Origin: Actinomycetota bacterium
GTDB lineage: Bacteria > Actinomycetota > Actinomycetes > S36-B12 > CAIYMF01
Direction of reading: 5' to 3'
DNA length: 64,000 bases
NCBI GenBank assembly: GCA_020161245.1
Contig: JAIUOK010000008.1
Span: 38,916 to 102,915 of the forward strand
Shown here piece by piece: positions 32,345 through 41,812 of the stretch. The notes below the pieces were generated by a model, which saw only the letters and a program-made list of their open reading frames with translations, searched no databases and was not told where the DNA came from. The position numbers and the translations under genes are program-made. Position 1 is the stretch's first letter, and every line of letters begins with the position of its first letter.

Positions 32345-34489
32345 ATGCGACGGTCGTGGATCCTCGTCGGCGGGGCCGCCGTGCTGGCTGCCGCGACCGC
32401 TGCCGCCGTCGTCGCACGCCCCCATGCCGAGGCCTCGCGTGCGCCCCGGCTGGGCACCACCGGCGAGCGCGTCTACTTCGTGATGCCCGACCGGTTCGTC
32501 GACGGCGACCCGTCCAACAACACCGGCGGCCTGTCCGGCGACAGGTCGGTGACGGGCTACGACCCGACCGACTACGGCTACTACCACGGCGGCGACCTGG
32601 CGGGCCTGACCCAACGGCTCGACTACATCCAGGCGCTGGGCACCACCGCGATCTGGATGACGCCAGTGTTCGCCAACAAGCCGGTGCAGGGCGAGGGCTT
32701 CGACCAGTCGGCCGGGTACCACGGCTACTGGACCATCGACTACACCAGGATCGACCCGCACCTCGGCACCAACGAGGAGATGCGCGCGCTGGTCGACGCC
32801 GCCCACGCGCGCGGCATGAAGGTCTACTTCGACATCGTCGTGAACCACACCGCCGACGTCATCACCTCGCCGGACGGCCCGCTCTACGTGAGCAAGGAGG
32901 AGCAGCCCTACCTCGACGCCGACGGGCAGCCCTTCGACGACAGCGACTTCGCCGGCCAGGACGACTTCCCGGCGCTCAACGAGGAGTCGTTCCCGCTGCG
33001 GCCGGTGGTGCCGCCCGCCGAGGGCGACGCGAAGCGGCCGGCCTGGCTCAACGACCCGACGATGTACCACAACCGCGGCGACTCGACCTTCGACGGCGAG
33101 AGCAGCCAGTACGGCGACTTCTTCGGCCTGGACGACCTGTTCACGGAGCGCCCCGAGGTCGTCAGCGGCATGACCGAGATCGCCGAGTCGTGGATCAACG
33201 GCATGGGGATCGACGGCTACCGCCTCGACACCGCCAAGCACGTCAACACCGAGTTCTGGCAGGCGTTCGCCCCCGCCGTCATGGCCTACGCCAAGGCGAA
33301 CGGCCGCCCCGACTTCCTCATGTTCGGCGAGGTCTACGACTCCAGCCCGGCCCTGCTCTCGGAGTACACGACGACGGCTCGGCTCCCGTCGGTCCTGGAC
33401 TTCGGCTTCCAGCAGGCCGCGCGCGGCTTCGCCGCCGGCGGCGCGACCGACGACCTGCGCGACCTGTTCGACCAGGACGACCTCTACACCGACGCCGACT
33501 CCGATGCCACGTCGCTCGTGACGTTCCTGGGCAACCACGACATGGGCCGGATCGGCTCGTTCCTGCGCGCCGACCTGCCCGAGGACGTCAGCGACGAGGA
33601 GCTGCTGCGGCGCGACCTGCTCGCCCACTCGCTGCTCTACCTCGTCCGCGGCAACCCGACGGTCTACTACGGCGACGAGCAGGGCTTCTCGGCCGGCACG
33701 ATCGAGCTGCTCACGGGCAGCCTCGGCGACAAGGACGCGCGCGAGGACATGGGCCCGACCCGGGTGGAGTCCTACGCGGACAACGACCTCATCGGCACGG
33801 ACGACACGACCGCCGACGACAACGCGCGCCCCGAGGCGCTGGCCCATCCGATCGCGTCGCATCTCAAGGCCCTGGCCGCCCTGCTCGACGCCAGCCCGGG
33901 CCTGCGGTACGGGACGCAGATCCATCGGCTGTCGTCCGCGGATACCGGCGTGTACGCGTTCAGCCGCGTGGATCTCGGCACCCGCCAGGAGTATGTCGTG
34001 GCGCTCAACAACGCCACGACCGACCAGACGGTGACCATCCCGACGTCATCGCCCGGCCAGACGTTCGACCGCATCTTCCCGGCCGGCGGCGGCAGCTCCG
34101 AGGCCGACGGCTCGGGCGCCATCACCGTCACCGTCCCCGCACTGACGGCGCTGGTGCTGCGCGCCGACGGCGCGGTGCCCGACGACGCGCCGTCGTCCGT
34201 TTCGCTCGCCCCGATCCCCACGCTGGCGCCCGAGCAGGCCAACCTGGTCGAGGCGCAGGTGCAGGGCGGGTCGCTGGCCCAGGTGGTCTTCGAGGCGCGC
34301 CCGGCGGGCAGCGACGACGCGTGGACGCTCATGGGCGTCGACGATGCCGCGCCGTACCGCGTGTACTGGTCGGCCCGCGCCTTCGAGCCGGGCACCGAGC
34401 TCGAGATCCGTGCCACCGCGCGGCCCGGCCCGTCGGCCGAGGGCGTGTCAGCGCTGCTGACCGTCCGGGTCGGGGGCGGCACCGGTTGA
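32345..34489 (+). CDS. Secreted GH13 alpha-amylase-family glycoside hydrolase
   Basis: A 714-residue protein. A signal peptide or N-terminal anchor covers residues 1-30. The GH13 barrel starts at about 40: GGDLAGLTQRLDYI, DIVVNHTAD (region I), GYRLDTAKH with nucleophile D295 (region II), MFGEVYD with acid/base E329 (region III) and LGNHDMGR with D399 (region IV). A beta-sandwich region C and a C-terminal Ig-like module (about 625-710) follow. It should cleave alpha-glucans outside the cell to feed the MalEFG importer. No ribosome binding site is visible. The 3' end overlaps the convergent LacI gene by 42 bp. Confidence 0.9.
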   Translation: MRRSWILVGGAAVLAAATAAAVVARPHAEASRAPRLGTTGERVYFVMPDRFVDGDPSNNTGGLSGDRSVTGYDPTDYGYYHGGDLAGLTQRLDYIQALGTTAIWMTPVFANKPVQGEGFDQSAGYHGYWTIDYTRIDPHLGTNEEMRALVDAAHARGMKVYFDIVVNHTADVITSPDGPLYVSKEEQPYLDADGQPFDDSDFAGQDDFPALNEESFPLRPVVPPAEGDAKRPAWLNDPTMYHNRGDSTFDGESSQYGDFFGLDDLFTERPEVVSGMTEIAESWINGMGIDGYRLDTAKHVNTEFWQAFAPAVMAYAKANGRPDFLMFGEVYDSSPALLSEYTTTARLPSVLDFGFQQAARGFAAGGATDDLRDLFDQDDLYTDADSDATSLVTFLGNHDMGRIGSFLRADLPEDVSDEELLRRDLLAHSLLYLVRGNPTVYYGDEQGFSAGTIELLTGSLGDKDAREDMGPTRVESYADNDLIGTDDTTADDNARPEALAHPIASHLKALAALLDASPGLRYGTQIHRLSSADTGVYAFSRVDLGTRQEYVVALNNATTDQTVTIPTSSPGQTFDRIFPAGGGSSEADGSGAITVTVPALTALVLRADGAVPDDAPSSVSLAPIPTLAPEQANLVEAQVQGGSLAQVVFEARPAGSDDAWTLMGVDDAAPYRVYWSARAFEPGTELEIRATARPGPSAEGVSALLTVRVGGGTG

Positions 34490-35467
34490 CCCGCGCACGA
34501 TGAGGTCGGGGCGGAACAGGTACTCGGCCCGCGGCGTGCGCTCGCCGTGCATCTCGTCGAGCAGGGCTCGCGATGCTGCGAGCGCCATGTCGATGACCGG
34601 CTGGCGCACGGTGGTCAGCGGCGGATCGGTGAACGACATCATCGGGCTGTCGTCGTAGCCCACCACCGAGACGTCGCGCGGCACCGACATCCCGCGCCGA
34701 CGTACCGCCTGGATGACGCCGAGCGCCATGAGGTCGGACGCGCAGATGATGGCGGTGCACCCCTGGTCGATCAGCTCGTCCGCGGCCGCTGCACCGCCCT
34801 CGACTGTGAAGGTCGACTCGGCGACGGCGCTGAACCCGGTGCCGTTGGCACGCATCGCGCTCTCGTAGCCGGCCTGCTTGCGCACCACCGGGACGTACCG
34901 GCGCTGCCCGACCGCGAGGCCGATGCGGCGGTGGCCGAGCGTCCACAGGTGGTCGACCGCCATGCCTGCGGCCACGACGTCGTCGCAGCTGATGAACGGC
35001 GCGTCGATACCCGGCTGGTAGCCGTTGATGAACGCGATGGGCAGGCCCGCCTCGCGGAGACGGCCGTAGCGCTCGAGGCTGGCCGTGATGCTGGCATGGG
35101 CGCCGGAGACGAACACGATGCCGGCGACGTTGCGCTCGAGCAGCATGTCGATGTAGCCGTCCTCGCTGATGCCGCCGCGGGTCTGCGTGCACAGCACCGC
35201 GGTGTAGCTCGACTTCGACAGCTCGGTCTCGATGATCTGCGCGAGGGCGGGGAACACCGGGTTGTCGAGCTCGGGCACGATGAGGCCGACCAGGCCCGCC
35301 GCCTTGGGCCGCAGCTTGCTCGGGCGCTCGTAGCCCAGCTCGTCGACCAGTGCCAGGACCTTCTCGCGGGTGCGCGCGGAGACCCCGGGGACGTCGTTGA
35401 GCACCCGGCTCACGGTGGCCTCGGAGACCCCCGCGGCCTGGGCGATGGTGGACAGACGCGGTGCCAT
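34448..35467 (-). CDS. malR: LacI family regulator of maltodextrin use (MalR-type)
   Basis: A 339-residue repressor. Residues 3-50 are the LacI helix-turn-helix and hinge (RLSTIAQAAGVSEATVSRVL, then KLRPKAAGLVGLIVPELDNP); the rest is the type I periplasmic-binding-protein effector domain with SCDDVVAAGM and VVGYDDSPMMSFTDPPLTT. It diverges from the MalE gene, with several LacI-type operators between them. ATG 35467 is the start. The name malR is inferred from context. Its end overlaps the GH13 gene by 42 bp, antisense. Confidence 0.85.
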   Translation of the reverse strand: MAPRLSTIAQAAGVSEATVSRVLNDVPGVSARTREKVLALVDELGYERPSKLRPKAAGLVGLIVPELDNPVFPALAQIIETELSKSSYTAVLCTQTRGGISEDGYIDMLLERNVAGIVFVSGAHASITASLERYGRLREAGLPIAFINGYQPGIDAPFISCDDVVAAGMAVDHLWTLGHRRIGLAVGQRRYVPVVRKQAGYESAMRANGTGFSAVAESTFTVEGGAAAADELIDQGCTAIICASDLMALGVIQAVRRRGMSVPRDVSVVGYDDSPMMSFTDPPLTTVRQPVIDMALAASRALLDEMHGERTPRAEYLFRPDLIVRGSTGAAPDPDGQQR

Positions 35468-35482
35468 GCCTTGCAGACTAGC

Positions 35483-35555
35483 CGCAAGTTCTTGCGTTTG
35501 TTTGACGGCTATAGATAACGATCTGGGTAGAAACTTGCTGCAAGACTTTGCAAAG
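35483..35555. promoter_or_regulatory. Cluster of LacI/MalR-type operators
   Basis: Three dyads share the TTGC/GCAA core: CGCAAG-TT-CTTGCG at 35483-35496, CTTGC-T-GCAAG at 35534-35544, and CTTTGCAAAG at 35546-35555. All lie in the 161 bp gap between the divergent LacI and MalE genes. Streptomyces MalR recognises repeated CTTGCA-type elements, so MalR control and autoregulation are likely. Confidence 0.7.
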
Positions 35556-35628
35556 ACGTGTTGCGGGGACGTTAACTGCGGGCACAGCGCCCCGGCACCA
35601 CCCGGGGCGGTCAGCCCTGAAGGAGACC

Positions 35629-36897
35629 ATGTCCATGCGCAGGACCACCACGCTGGTCGCGGTCCTCGCCGGCTCGGCGCTCGCCCTCGCGGCGTGCGGT
35701 TCGGGCGGCGGCGGCAGCACCACCACCTCTGCGAGCCCCACGGCTGCGTCCTCGAGCGCACCCGCCTCCACGACGCCGCTCGTCGTGTGGGCCGGCCCCA
35801 CCCAGACCGAGGCCATCAAGGCCGTCGCCCTGAAGTTCGAGCAGGAGAAGGGCGTCAAGGTCAAGGTTGTCGAGTACGACTTCGGCAAGATCCGCGACGA
35901 CCTGATCTCGCAGGGCCCGTCGGGCAAGGGCCCGGACGTCATCGTCGGCGCCCACGACTGGGTCGGCAAGCTCGTGCAGAACGGCGCCGTCGCGCCGCTC
36001 GAGCTCGGCGACAAGGCCAGCGAGTTCAGCCCCGTGTCCATCACGGCCATGACCTCCGGCGGCAAGGTGTACGGCCTGCCCTTCCAGGTCGAGAACATCG
36101 CGCTCATGCGCAACGCCAAGCTCGCCCCCGAGGCCCCCGCCACCATCGACGACGTGCTGTCGATCGCCAAGGGCCTCGGCAGCAAGATCAAGTACCCGCT
36201 CGTCGTCCAGCAGGACCCGACCGGCGGCGACCCGTACCACCTGTACCCGTGGCAGACCTCGATGGGCAGCGCCGTCTTCGGCCTCAACCCGGACGGCACC
36301 TACAACTCCGAGGACCTGACCATCGGCAACGCGCAGGGCATCGCCTTCGCCAACGAGCTGCCGCAGCTGGTCAAGGACGGCGTCCTCAAGTCGACGATCA
36401 CCTACGACATCGCCAAGGACGCGTTCCTCAAGGGCCAGACCCCGTTCTGGATCACCGGCCCGTGGAGCACCGCTGACGTCAAGAAGGCCGGCATCGACCT
36501 CGCGATCGACCCGATCCCGACCGTCGGCCCGAACCCGGCCCAGCCGTTCGTCGGCGTCCAGGGCTTCATGGTCTCGGCCTACACCAAGCAGGCCGTGCTC
36601 GCGAACGAGTTCGTCATCAACTACCTCGGCACCCCCGAGGTCGCGAAGGCGCTCTTCGACATCGGCCAGCGCGCCCCCGCGATGACCTCGGTCTTCGAGC
36701 AGGTCAAGAGCGACCCGATCCTCGCCGGCTTCGGCGCGGTCGGCGCCACCGGCGTGCCGATGCCGAACATCCCCGAGATGGACGCCGTGTGGGCGGACTG
36801 GGGCTCGACCGAGGCCGCGATCATCCAGGGCAAGGGCGACCCCACGAAGCTCTGGACCAAGATGAGCGCCTCCATCCAGAAGAAGATCGACGGCTGA
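35629..36897 (+). CDS. malE: Maltodextrin ABC transporter substrate-binding lipoprotein
   Basis: A 422-residue lipoprotein. Residues 1-24 are a signal peptide ending in the lipobox LAAC, followed by a Gly/Ser/Thr-rich linker. The mature part is a MalE-type solute-binding protein: LVVWAGPTQTEAIKAVALKFEQ, GPDVIVGAHDWVGKL, YGLPFQVENIALMRN and PFWITGPWS are typical. AAGGAG three bases before ATG 35629 supports the start. It is the first gene of malE-malF-malG-GH13 and follows the operator cluster. Confidence 0.9.
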   Translation: MSMRRTTTLVAVLAGSALALAACGSGGGGSTTTSASPTAASSSAPASTTPLVVWAGPTQTEAIKAVALKFEQEKGVKVKVVEYDFGKIRDDLISQGPSGKGPDVIVGAHDWVGKLVQNGAVAPLELGDKASEFSPVSITAMTSGGKVYGLPFQVENIALMRNAKLAPEAPATIDDVLSIAKGLGSKIKYPLVVQQDPTGGDPYHLYPWQTSMGSAVFGLNPDGTYNSEDLTIGNAQGIAFANELPQLVKDGVLKSTITYDIAKDAFLKGQTPFWITGPWSTADVKKAGIDLAIDPIPTVGPNPAQPFVGVQGFMVSAYTKQAVLANEFVINYLGTPEVAKALFDIGQRAPAMTSVFEQVKSDPILAGFGAVGATGVPMPNIPEMDAVWADWGSTEAAIIQGKGDPTKLWTKMSASIQKKIDG

Positions 36898-36922
36898 CCT
36901 AGCCGCACGTCTCATCCGCGAC

Positions 36923-36957
36923 GGGGGTCCGGGCCCGCACCACGGGCCCGGGCCCCC
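36923..36957 (+). terminator. Intercistronic hairpin between malE and malF
   Basis: A 15 bp stem (36923-36937 with 36943-36957, one T-G pair) with a 5-base loop lies in the 141 bp gap. Like the hairpin at 8379-8412 it probably reduces permease expression relative to binding protein. Confidence 0.75.
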
Positions 36958-37038
36958 TCGCACATCGACGGCCCTGAGCCGCCCTCCCTCCTGCGCCGCT
37001 CCCTCAGCCGAGCGGCCCGCCTGCGACCGGAGCGACGT

Positions 37039-38637
37039 GTGAGCATCGAGACCCCGCCCCGCCCGACGGCCGAGCCGTCGTCCGAGCAGTCCTGGGGGCG
37101 CACGCGCACCCCGATCGGCGTCATCCTGCTGAAGATCGTCCTGCTGTCGCTCGTGGCGGCGCTCGGCGTCTACGGCACGCTCTCGCTCTGGGCCTACGGG
37201 GCGCCGTGGCCCGCCGCTGCGATGGCGGTCGCGACAGCCGTCATCCTCTACATCTACATCAGCAAGAAGCGGGTGCCGCTCAAGTACCTGGTGCCCGGCC
37301 TGGTGTTCCTGATCGTCTACCAGGTGTTCGCGGTGGTCTACACGGGCATCACCGCCTTCACCAACTACGGCGACGGGCACAACAGCACCAAGGACAACGC
37401 GGTCACCGCGATCCTGCGGGAGAAGGAGACCCGGGTCCCGGACTCCCCGGCCTACCCGCTCACGGTGCTCAAGCGCGGCGCGATCCTCGCGTTCCTCATC
37501 ACCGACCCCGGCACCGGCGAGGCGAAGCTCGGCACGGCGGAGCAGCCGCTGCGCACGGTGGCCGACGCGACCTTCGACAACGGCAAGGCGGTCGGCGCAC
37601 CGACGTGGACCACGCTGTCGTTCACCGACATCCTGGCGATCCAGGACGACGTCGTGACGCTGCGCGTGCCCGTCTCGGACAACCCCAACGACGGCAGCAT
37701 CCGCACGCCCGACGCCAGCAACGGCTACGTCTACCTCTCGACCTACCGCTACGACGCCGCCACCGGCAACCTCATCGACGAGAAGACCGGCACGGTCTAC
37801 GTCGACAACGGCACGGGCAACTTCGAGGGGCCGGACGGCAAGACGATCGACCCCGGCTGGCGGGTCTTCGTCGGCTTCTCGAACTTCACCAGCCTCATCA
37901 CCAACGAGTCGATCCGAGGACCGTTCCTCGGCGTGCTCGTCTGGACCTTCGCCTTCGCGATCCTGTCGGTGCTCACCACCTTCGTCATGGGCCTCGGGCT
38001 CGCGCTCGTCCTCAACGACCCGCGGATGAAGTTCCGCCGCACCTACCGGTCGCTGCTGCTGCTGCCCTATGCGTTCCCGGCCTTCCTCTCGGCGCTGGTG
38101 TGGGCGGGCATGCTCAACACCGACTTCGGCTTCGTCAACCAGGTGATCTTCAACGGGGCCACGATCCCGTGGCTGTCCGAGCCGTGGCTGGCCCGCTTCA
38201 GCGTCATCCTGGTGAACCTGTGGCTGGGCTTCCCCTACATGTTCCTGGTCTCCACGGGCGCCCTGCAGGCCATCCCGTCGGAGCTGCAGGAGGCGGCGTC
38301 GATCGACGGCGCGTCCGGCTTCCAGATCCTGCGCCTGGTGAAGCTGCCGCTGCTGCTCGTCGCCCTGAGCCCGCTGCTCATCGCGTCGTTCGCCTTCAAC
38401 TTCAACAACTTCAACCTGATCTACATGCTGACGGGCGGCGGCCCGCGCGACATCGACGCCGACGTCGATGTGGGCGCGACCGACATCCTGATCTCGTTCA
38501 CCTACAAGGTCGCGTTCGGCGGCCTGGGCCGCGACTACGGCCTCGCGACGGCCATCTCGGTGCTCATCTTCATCGTCGTCGCGACCATCTCCGCGATCAG
38601 CTTCCGCCGCACCCGCACGCTCGAGGAGATCAACTGA
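37039..38637 (+). CDS. malF: Maltodextrin ABC transporter permease MalF
   Basis: A 532-residue permease. Three N-terminal helices (about 27-115) are followed by a large extracytoplasmic loop (about 118-290; the P2 region typical of true MalF), then the transport core with the EAA motif ELQEAASIDGASGFQILRL. The long loop, which docks the binding protein, distinguishes it from the short permease at 7401-8342. GTG 37039 is the start. The stop overlaps malG by one base (TGATG). Confidence 0.9.
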   Translation: MSIETPPRPTAEPSSEQSWGRTRTPIGVILLKIVLLSLVAALGVYGTLSLWAYGAPWPAAAMAVATAVILYIYISKKRVPLKYLVPGLVFLIVYQVFAVVYTGITAFTNYGDGHNSTKDNAVTAILREKETRVPDSPAYPLTVLKRGAILAFLITDPGTGEAKLGTAEQPLRTVADATFDNGKAVGAPTWTTLSFTDILAIQDDVVTLRVPVSDNPNDGSIRTPDASNGYVYLSTYRYDAATGNLIDEKTGTVYVDNGTGNFEGPDGKTIDPGWRVFVGFSNFTSLITNESIRGPFLGVLVWTFAFAILSVLTTFVMGLGLALVLNDPRMKFRRTYRSLLLLPYAFPAFLSALVWAGMLNTDFGFVNQVIFNGATIPWLSEPWLARFSVILVNLWLGFPYMFLVSTGALQAIPSELQEAASIDGASGFQILRLVKLPLLLVALSPLLIASFAFNFNNFNLIYMLTGGGPRDIDADVDVGATDILISFTYKVAFGGLGRDYGLATAISVLIFIVVATISAISFRRTRTLEEIN

Positions 38638-39551
38638 TGGCTGTCATCGAGTCTCCCGCCGTCGTCCGCGACGAGATCCCCGAGCACCGGCGCCGGCCCT
38701 TCGGCCGCTGGTTCCGCGAGTCGGGCTGGCGCCACATCGTCGGCCTGCTCGCGCTGGTGTTCGCGCTGTTCCCGCTGGTCTTCGTGCTGTCGGCGTCGGT
38801 CAACACGTCCGGCAACCTGACCGGCTCGACCGCGATCTTCCAGAGCTTCACCCTCGACAACTACGAGGCGCTGTTCGGCGACCCCAGCCGCCCTTACGGG
38901 CGCTGGTTCATCAACACCATGGTCATCGGCGCGATCACCGCCGCAGGAACGGTGTTCCTCTGCGCCATCGCGGCGTACGCCTTCTCGCGGTTCCGCTTCA
39001 GCGGCCGGCGCGCCGGCCTGCTCGGCCTGATCCTGCTGCAGATGTTCCCGCAGCTGCTCGCCTACATCGCGATCTTCGCCCTGCTCTCGGCGATGGAGGG
39101 CGTGTTCCCCGCCATCGGCCTCGACTCGCAGCTCGGCCTGATCATGGTGTACCTGGGCGGCGCCCTCGGCGTGAACACGTTCCTCATGTACGGCTTCTTC
39201 AACACGGTTCCGCGCGAGCTCGACGAGTCGGCCAAGATCGACGGCGCCGGTCACGCCCGCATCTTCTTCGGGATCATCCTGCGGCTGGTGACGCCGATCC
39301 TCATCGTCATCGGCCTGCTGTCGTTCATCGCGACGCTCAACGAGTTCCTCATCGCGAGCCTCGTTCTGCAGGACCCCGATAAGCAGACGCTCGCCGTCGG
39401 CCTGTACAAGTTCGTCTCGCAGCGCTTCGCTGAGAACTGGGGCGTCTTCACCGCCGGCGCCGTCCTCGGCGCCATCCCGGTGGTGCTGCTGTTCCAGTTC
39501 CTGCAGAAGTACATCGTCGGTGGCCTCACCGCCGGAGCCGTGAAGGGCTGA
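38637..39551 (+). CDS. malG: Maltodextrin ABC transporter permease MalG
   Basis: A 304-residue permease with six helices. The EAA loop reads RELDESAKIDGAGHARIFFGI and the C terminus is the MalG-type QKYIVGGLTAGAVKG. It overlaps malF and the following GH13 gene by one base each (TGATG), indicating tight translational coupling. No ATPase gene is in the operon; a shared MsiK-type ATPase is expected. Confidence 0.92.
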   Translation: MAVIESPAVVRDEIPEHRRRPFGRWFRESGWRHIVGLLALVFALFPLVFVLSASVNTSGNLTGSTAIFQSFTLDNYEALFGDPSRPYGRWFINTMVIGAITAAGTVFLCAIAAYAFSRFRFSGRRAGLLGLILLQMFPQLLAYIAIFALLSAMEGVFPAIGLDSQLGLIMVYLGGALGVNTFLMYGFFNTVPRELDESAKIDGAGHARIFFGIILRLVTPILIVIGLLSFIATLNEFLIASLVLQDPDKQTLAVGLYKFVSQRFAENWGVFTAGAVLGAIPVVLLFQFLQKYIVGGLTAGAVKG

Positions 39552-41362
39552 TGGACCCGCTCTCGCTGCCGCACCACGACGGTTCGGCCCTCTACGTCTC
39601 CGACTCCGAGCCCGCGCTCGGCAGCACGGTCGTCCTGCGTGTGCGGGTGCCGTCGACGTTCCACGTGACGGCGGTCCACCTCCGCTACGTCCTCGACGGC
39701 GAGCCGCAGTTCGCCCTCGCCTCGCCCGAGGAGGTGGGTCCGGACGAGACCTGGTACGCCGTCCCGCTACGGATGCACAGCCCGGTCATGAACTACCGCT
39801 GGCTGCTCGTCGACGGCGAGGCGAGCTACCACTGGCTCAACGGCACGGGCGTGCACGGCTACGACGTGACCGACGCCGCGGACTACCGCGTCACGACGTA
39901 CACGGCGCCGCCGCGGTGGTCGGTCGACAGCGTCGTGTACCAGGTGTTCCCCGACCGCTTCGCCCGCGCCGAGGCGCGCGAGCTGCCCGCGTGGGCGGTC
40001 GCCGCAGAGTGGGGCGACGACGTCGTCCACCAGGGGCCCGACACGCCGCGGCAGTACTTCGGCGGCGACCTCGCCGGCATCGAGGCGCATCTCGACCACC
40101 TGCAGCGGCTCGGCGTCGACGTGCTCTACCTGACGCCGATCTTCCCGGCCGAGTCCAACCACCGCTACAACGCCAGCAGCTTCGACTGCGTCGATCCCCT
40201 GCTCGGCGGGGACGAGGCGCTCCTCTCGCTCGTCCGCGCGAGCCACGAGCGCGGGATCCGGGTGCTGGCCGACCTCACGACCAACCACTCGGGCAGCACC
40301 CACGAGTGGTTCGTGCGCGCGCAGCGCGACCCGTCCGCGCCCGAGGTGTCGTTCTACTACTGGTCGTCCTACCCCGACGACTACGAGTCGTGGCTGGGAG
40401 TGCGCTCGCTGCCCAAGCTCAACCTGGCGAGCGAGGAGCTGCGCAAGCGCCTCATCGAGGGCCCTGACTCCGTCGTCGGGAAGTGGCTCTCGCCGCCCTA
40501 CTCCCTCGACGGCTGGCGCATCGACGTCGCCAACATGACGGGCCGCTTCGGCGCCGACGAGCTCAACAACGACGTCGCCCGCACGATCCGTACGACGATG
40601 GCCGACGTGGCCCCAGCGTCGCTGCTCATCGCCGAGCACTGCCACGACGCCACGGCCGACCTCGTCGGCGACGGCTGGCACGGCACGATGAACTACGCCG
40701 GGTTCACCCGGCCGCTGTGGGCCTGGCTCGACGGCGGCGAGCACGGCCTGCGGTTCCTCGGGCTCCCCGTCGGTGTGCCGTCGGTGCCCGGTGGCTCGGC
40801 GGTGCGCACGATGCGCGAGTTCGCCGCCGTCATCCCGTGGCGCTCGATGCAGCACAACCTGACCCTGCTCGGATCGCACGACACCCCGCGGGTGCGCACC
40901 GTCGTCGGCACGGCCGACCGCCATCACGTCGCCGCCGGCATCCTGCTCACCTACGTCGGGATCCCCATGATCTTCATGGGCGACGAGCTCGGCCTCGAGG
41001 GATTGGACGGGGAGCACTCGCGGACCCCCATGCCCTGGGAGGACCCGCTGCCGTGGGCCGGCCCGACCATGCAGGTGTACGCCGACCTGGTCGCGCTGCG
41101 GCACCGGCACGAGGCGCTGCGCCGCGGCGGCCTGCGCTGGGCGCTCGTCGAGGACGACGCCATCGCCTACCTGCGCGAGACCGCGGACGAGCGCATCCTC
41201 GTGCTGGCCTCGCGCTCGTCGTGGGCGGGCGCGACGTTGACGGGCCTTACCGGTTTCGAGCACGCGGAGAACCTGTACGGGGGTCAGGATCTCCTGCTCG
41301 GCGAGGGCGGCGCCCCGCACCTGCCCGGCACCGGCCCCACCTTCCAGGTCTGGCGCGCGTGA
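39551..41362 (+). CDS. Cytoplasmic GH13 maltodextrin glucosidase/neopullulanase-like enzyme
   Basis: A 603-residue GH13 protein without signal peptide. Residues 10-118 form an N-terminal beta-sandwich domain like that of cyclomaltodextrinase/neopullulanase enzymes; the barrel follows with DLTTNHSG, GWRIDVANM (nucleophile D325), LIAEHCHD (acid/base E362) and LGSHDTPR (D444). A short C-terminal beta domain ends in GPTFQVWRA. It is the last gene of the mal operon and should hydrolyse imported maltodextrins. A strong palindrome follows immediately. Confidence 0.9.
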   Translation: MDPLSLPHHDGSALYVSDSEPALGSTVVLRVRVPSTFHVTAVHLRYVLDGEPQFALASPEEVGPDETWYAVPLRMHSPVMNYRWLLVDGEASYHWLNGTGVHGYDVTDAADYRVTTYTAPPRWSVDSVVYQVFPDRFARAEARELPAWAVAAEWGDDVVHQGPDTPRQYFGGDLAGIEAHLDHLQRLGVDVLYLTPIFPAESNHRYNASSFDCVDPLLGGDEALLSLVRASHERGIRVLADLTTNHSGSTHEWFVRAQRDPSAPEVSFYYWSSYPDDYESWLGVRSLPKLNLASEELRKRLIEGPDSVVGKWLSPPYSLDGWRIDVANMTGRFGADELNNDVARTIRTTMADVAPASLLIAEHCHDATADLVGDGWHGTMNYAGFTRPLWAWLDGGEHGLRFLGLPVGVPSVPGGSAVRTMREFAAVIPWRSMQHNLTLLGSHDTPRVRTVVGTADRHHVAAGILLTYVGIPMIFMGDELGLEGLDGEHSRTPMPWEDPLPWAGPTMQVYADLVALRHRHEALRRGGLRWALVEDDAIAYLRETADERILVLASRSSWAGATLTGLTGFEHAENLYGGQDLLLGEGGAPHLPGTGPTFQVWRA

Positions 41363-41366
41363 GATC

Positions 41367-41422
41367 CCCGCTCTGGATGGGTGAGCGACATCCATAGCCG
41401 TCGTTCACCCATCCAGAGCGGG
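41367..41422. repeat. Intergenic palindrome, family A copy 2
   Basis: Two 23-base arms (41367-41389 and 41400-41422) pair with a single mismatch (G-U in RNA) around a 10-base loop, starting 5 bases after the GH13 stop. The right arm and following GTAC match the copy at 14296-14339. It probably terminates the mal operon. Confidence 0.8.
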
Positions 41423-41446
41423 TACGTCCGTGCGAGGGTGTCCGCC

Positions 41447-41809
41447 ATGACTGCTGCGCCGCCGCCCGAGATCGAGGCCTATCTCGCGGGGTTCCCGGAC
41501 GACGTGTCGGCGCGGCTGCGACGGGTGCGCGAGCTGCTGCTCGCCGAGGTGCCCGGCGGCGCGGAGAAGGTGCGCTACGGGATGCCGGCGGTGATGCTCG
41601 GCGGCCGGTACGCGATCCACTACGCCGGCTGGAAGAAGCACATCGGGCTGTATCCGGTGCCGCGATTCGAGGGGCCGCTCGAGACCGACGTCGAGCCCTA
41701 CCGATCCAGCAAGGACACGGTGAACATCAAGCACACCGAGCCGCTGCCGGAGCAGCTCGTCAGCCGCATCGCCGCAGCCGTCGTGGAGATGCGCGGCGGC
41801 GAGGACTGA
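41447..41809 (+). CDS. DUF1801 domain protein
   Basis: A 120-residue protein. The N-terminal EIEAYLAGFPDDVSARLRRVRELLLAEVPG, AEKVRYGMPAVML and the GWKKHIGLYPVPRF segment are DUF1801 (YdhG-like) features. I place the start at ATG 41447; an in-frame GTG at 41381 would begin inside the palindrome and is rejected. The fold is related to iron-sulfur chaperone-like YdhG/frataxin-type proteins, but function is not known. Downstream of the mal operon but separated by the hairpin. Confidence 0.82.
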   Translation: MTAAPPPEIEAYLAGFPDDVSARLRRVRELLLAEVPGGAEKVRYGMPAVMLGGRYAIHYAGWKKHIGLYPVPRFEGPLETDVEPYRSSKDTVNIKHTEPLPEQLVSRIAAAVVEMRGGED

Positions 41810-41812
41810 CGG

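Noticed and set aside
41381..41446. Upstream GTG start for the DUF1801 gene
   Set aside because: It would place coding sequence inside the palindrome; the ATG at 41447 begins the conserved domain.
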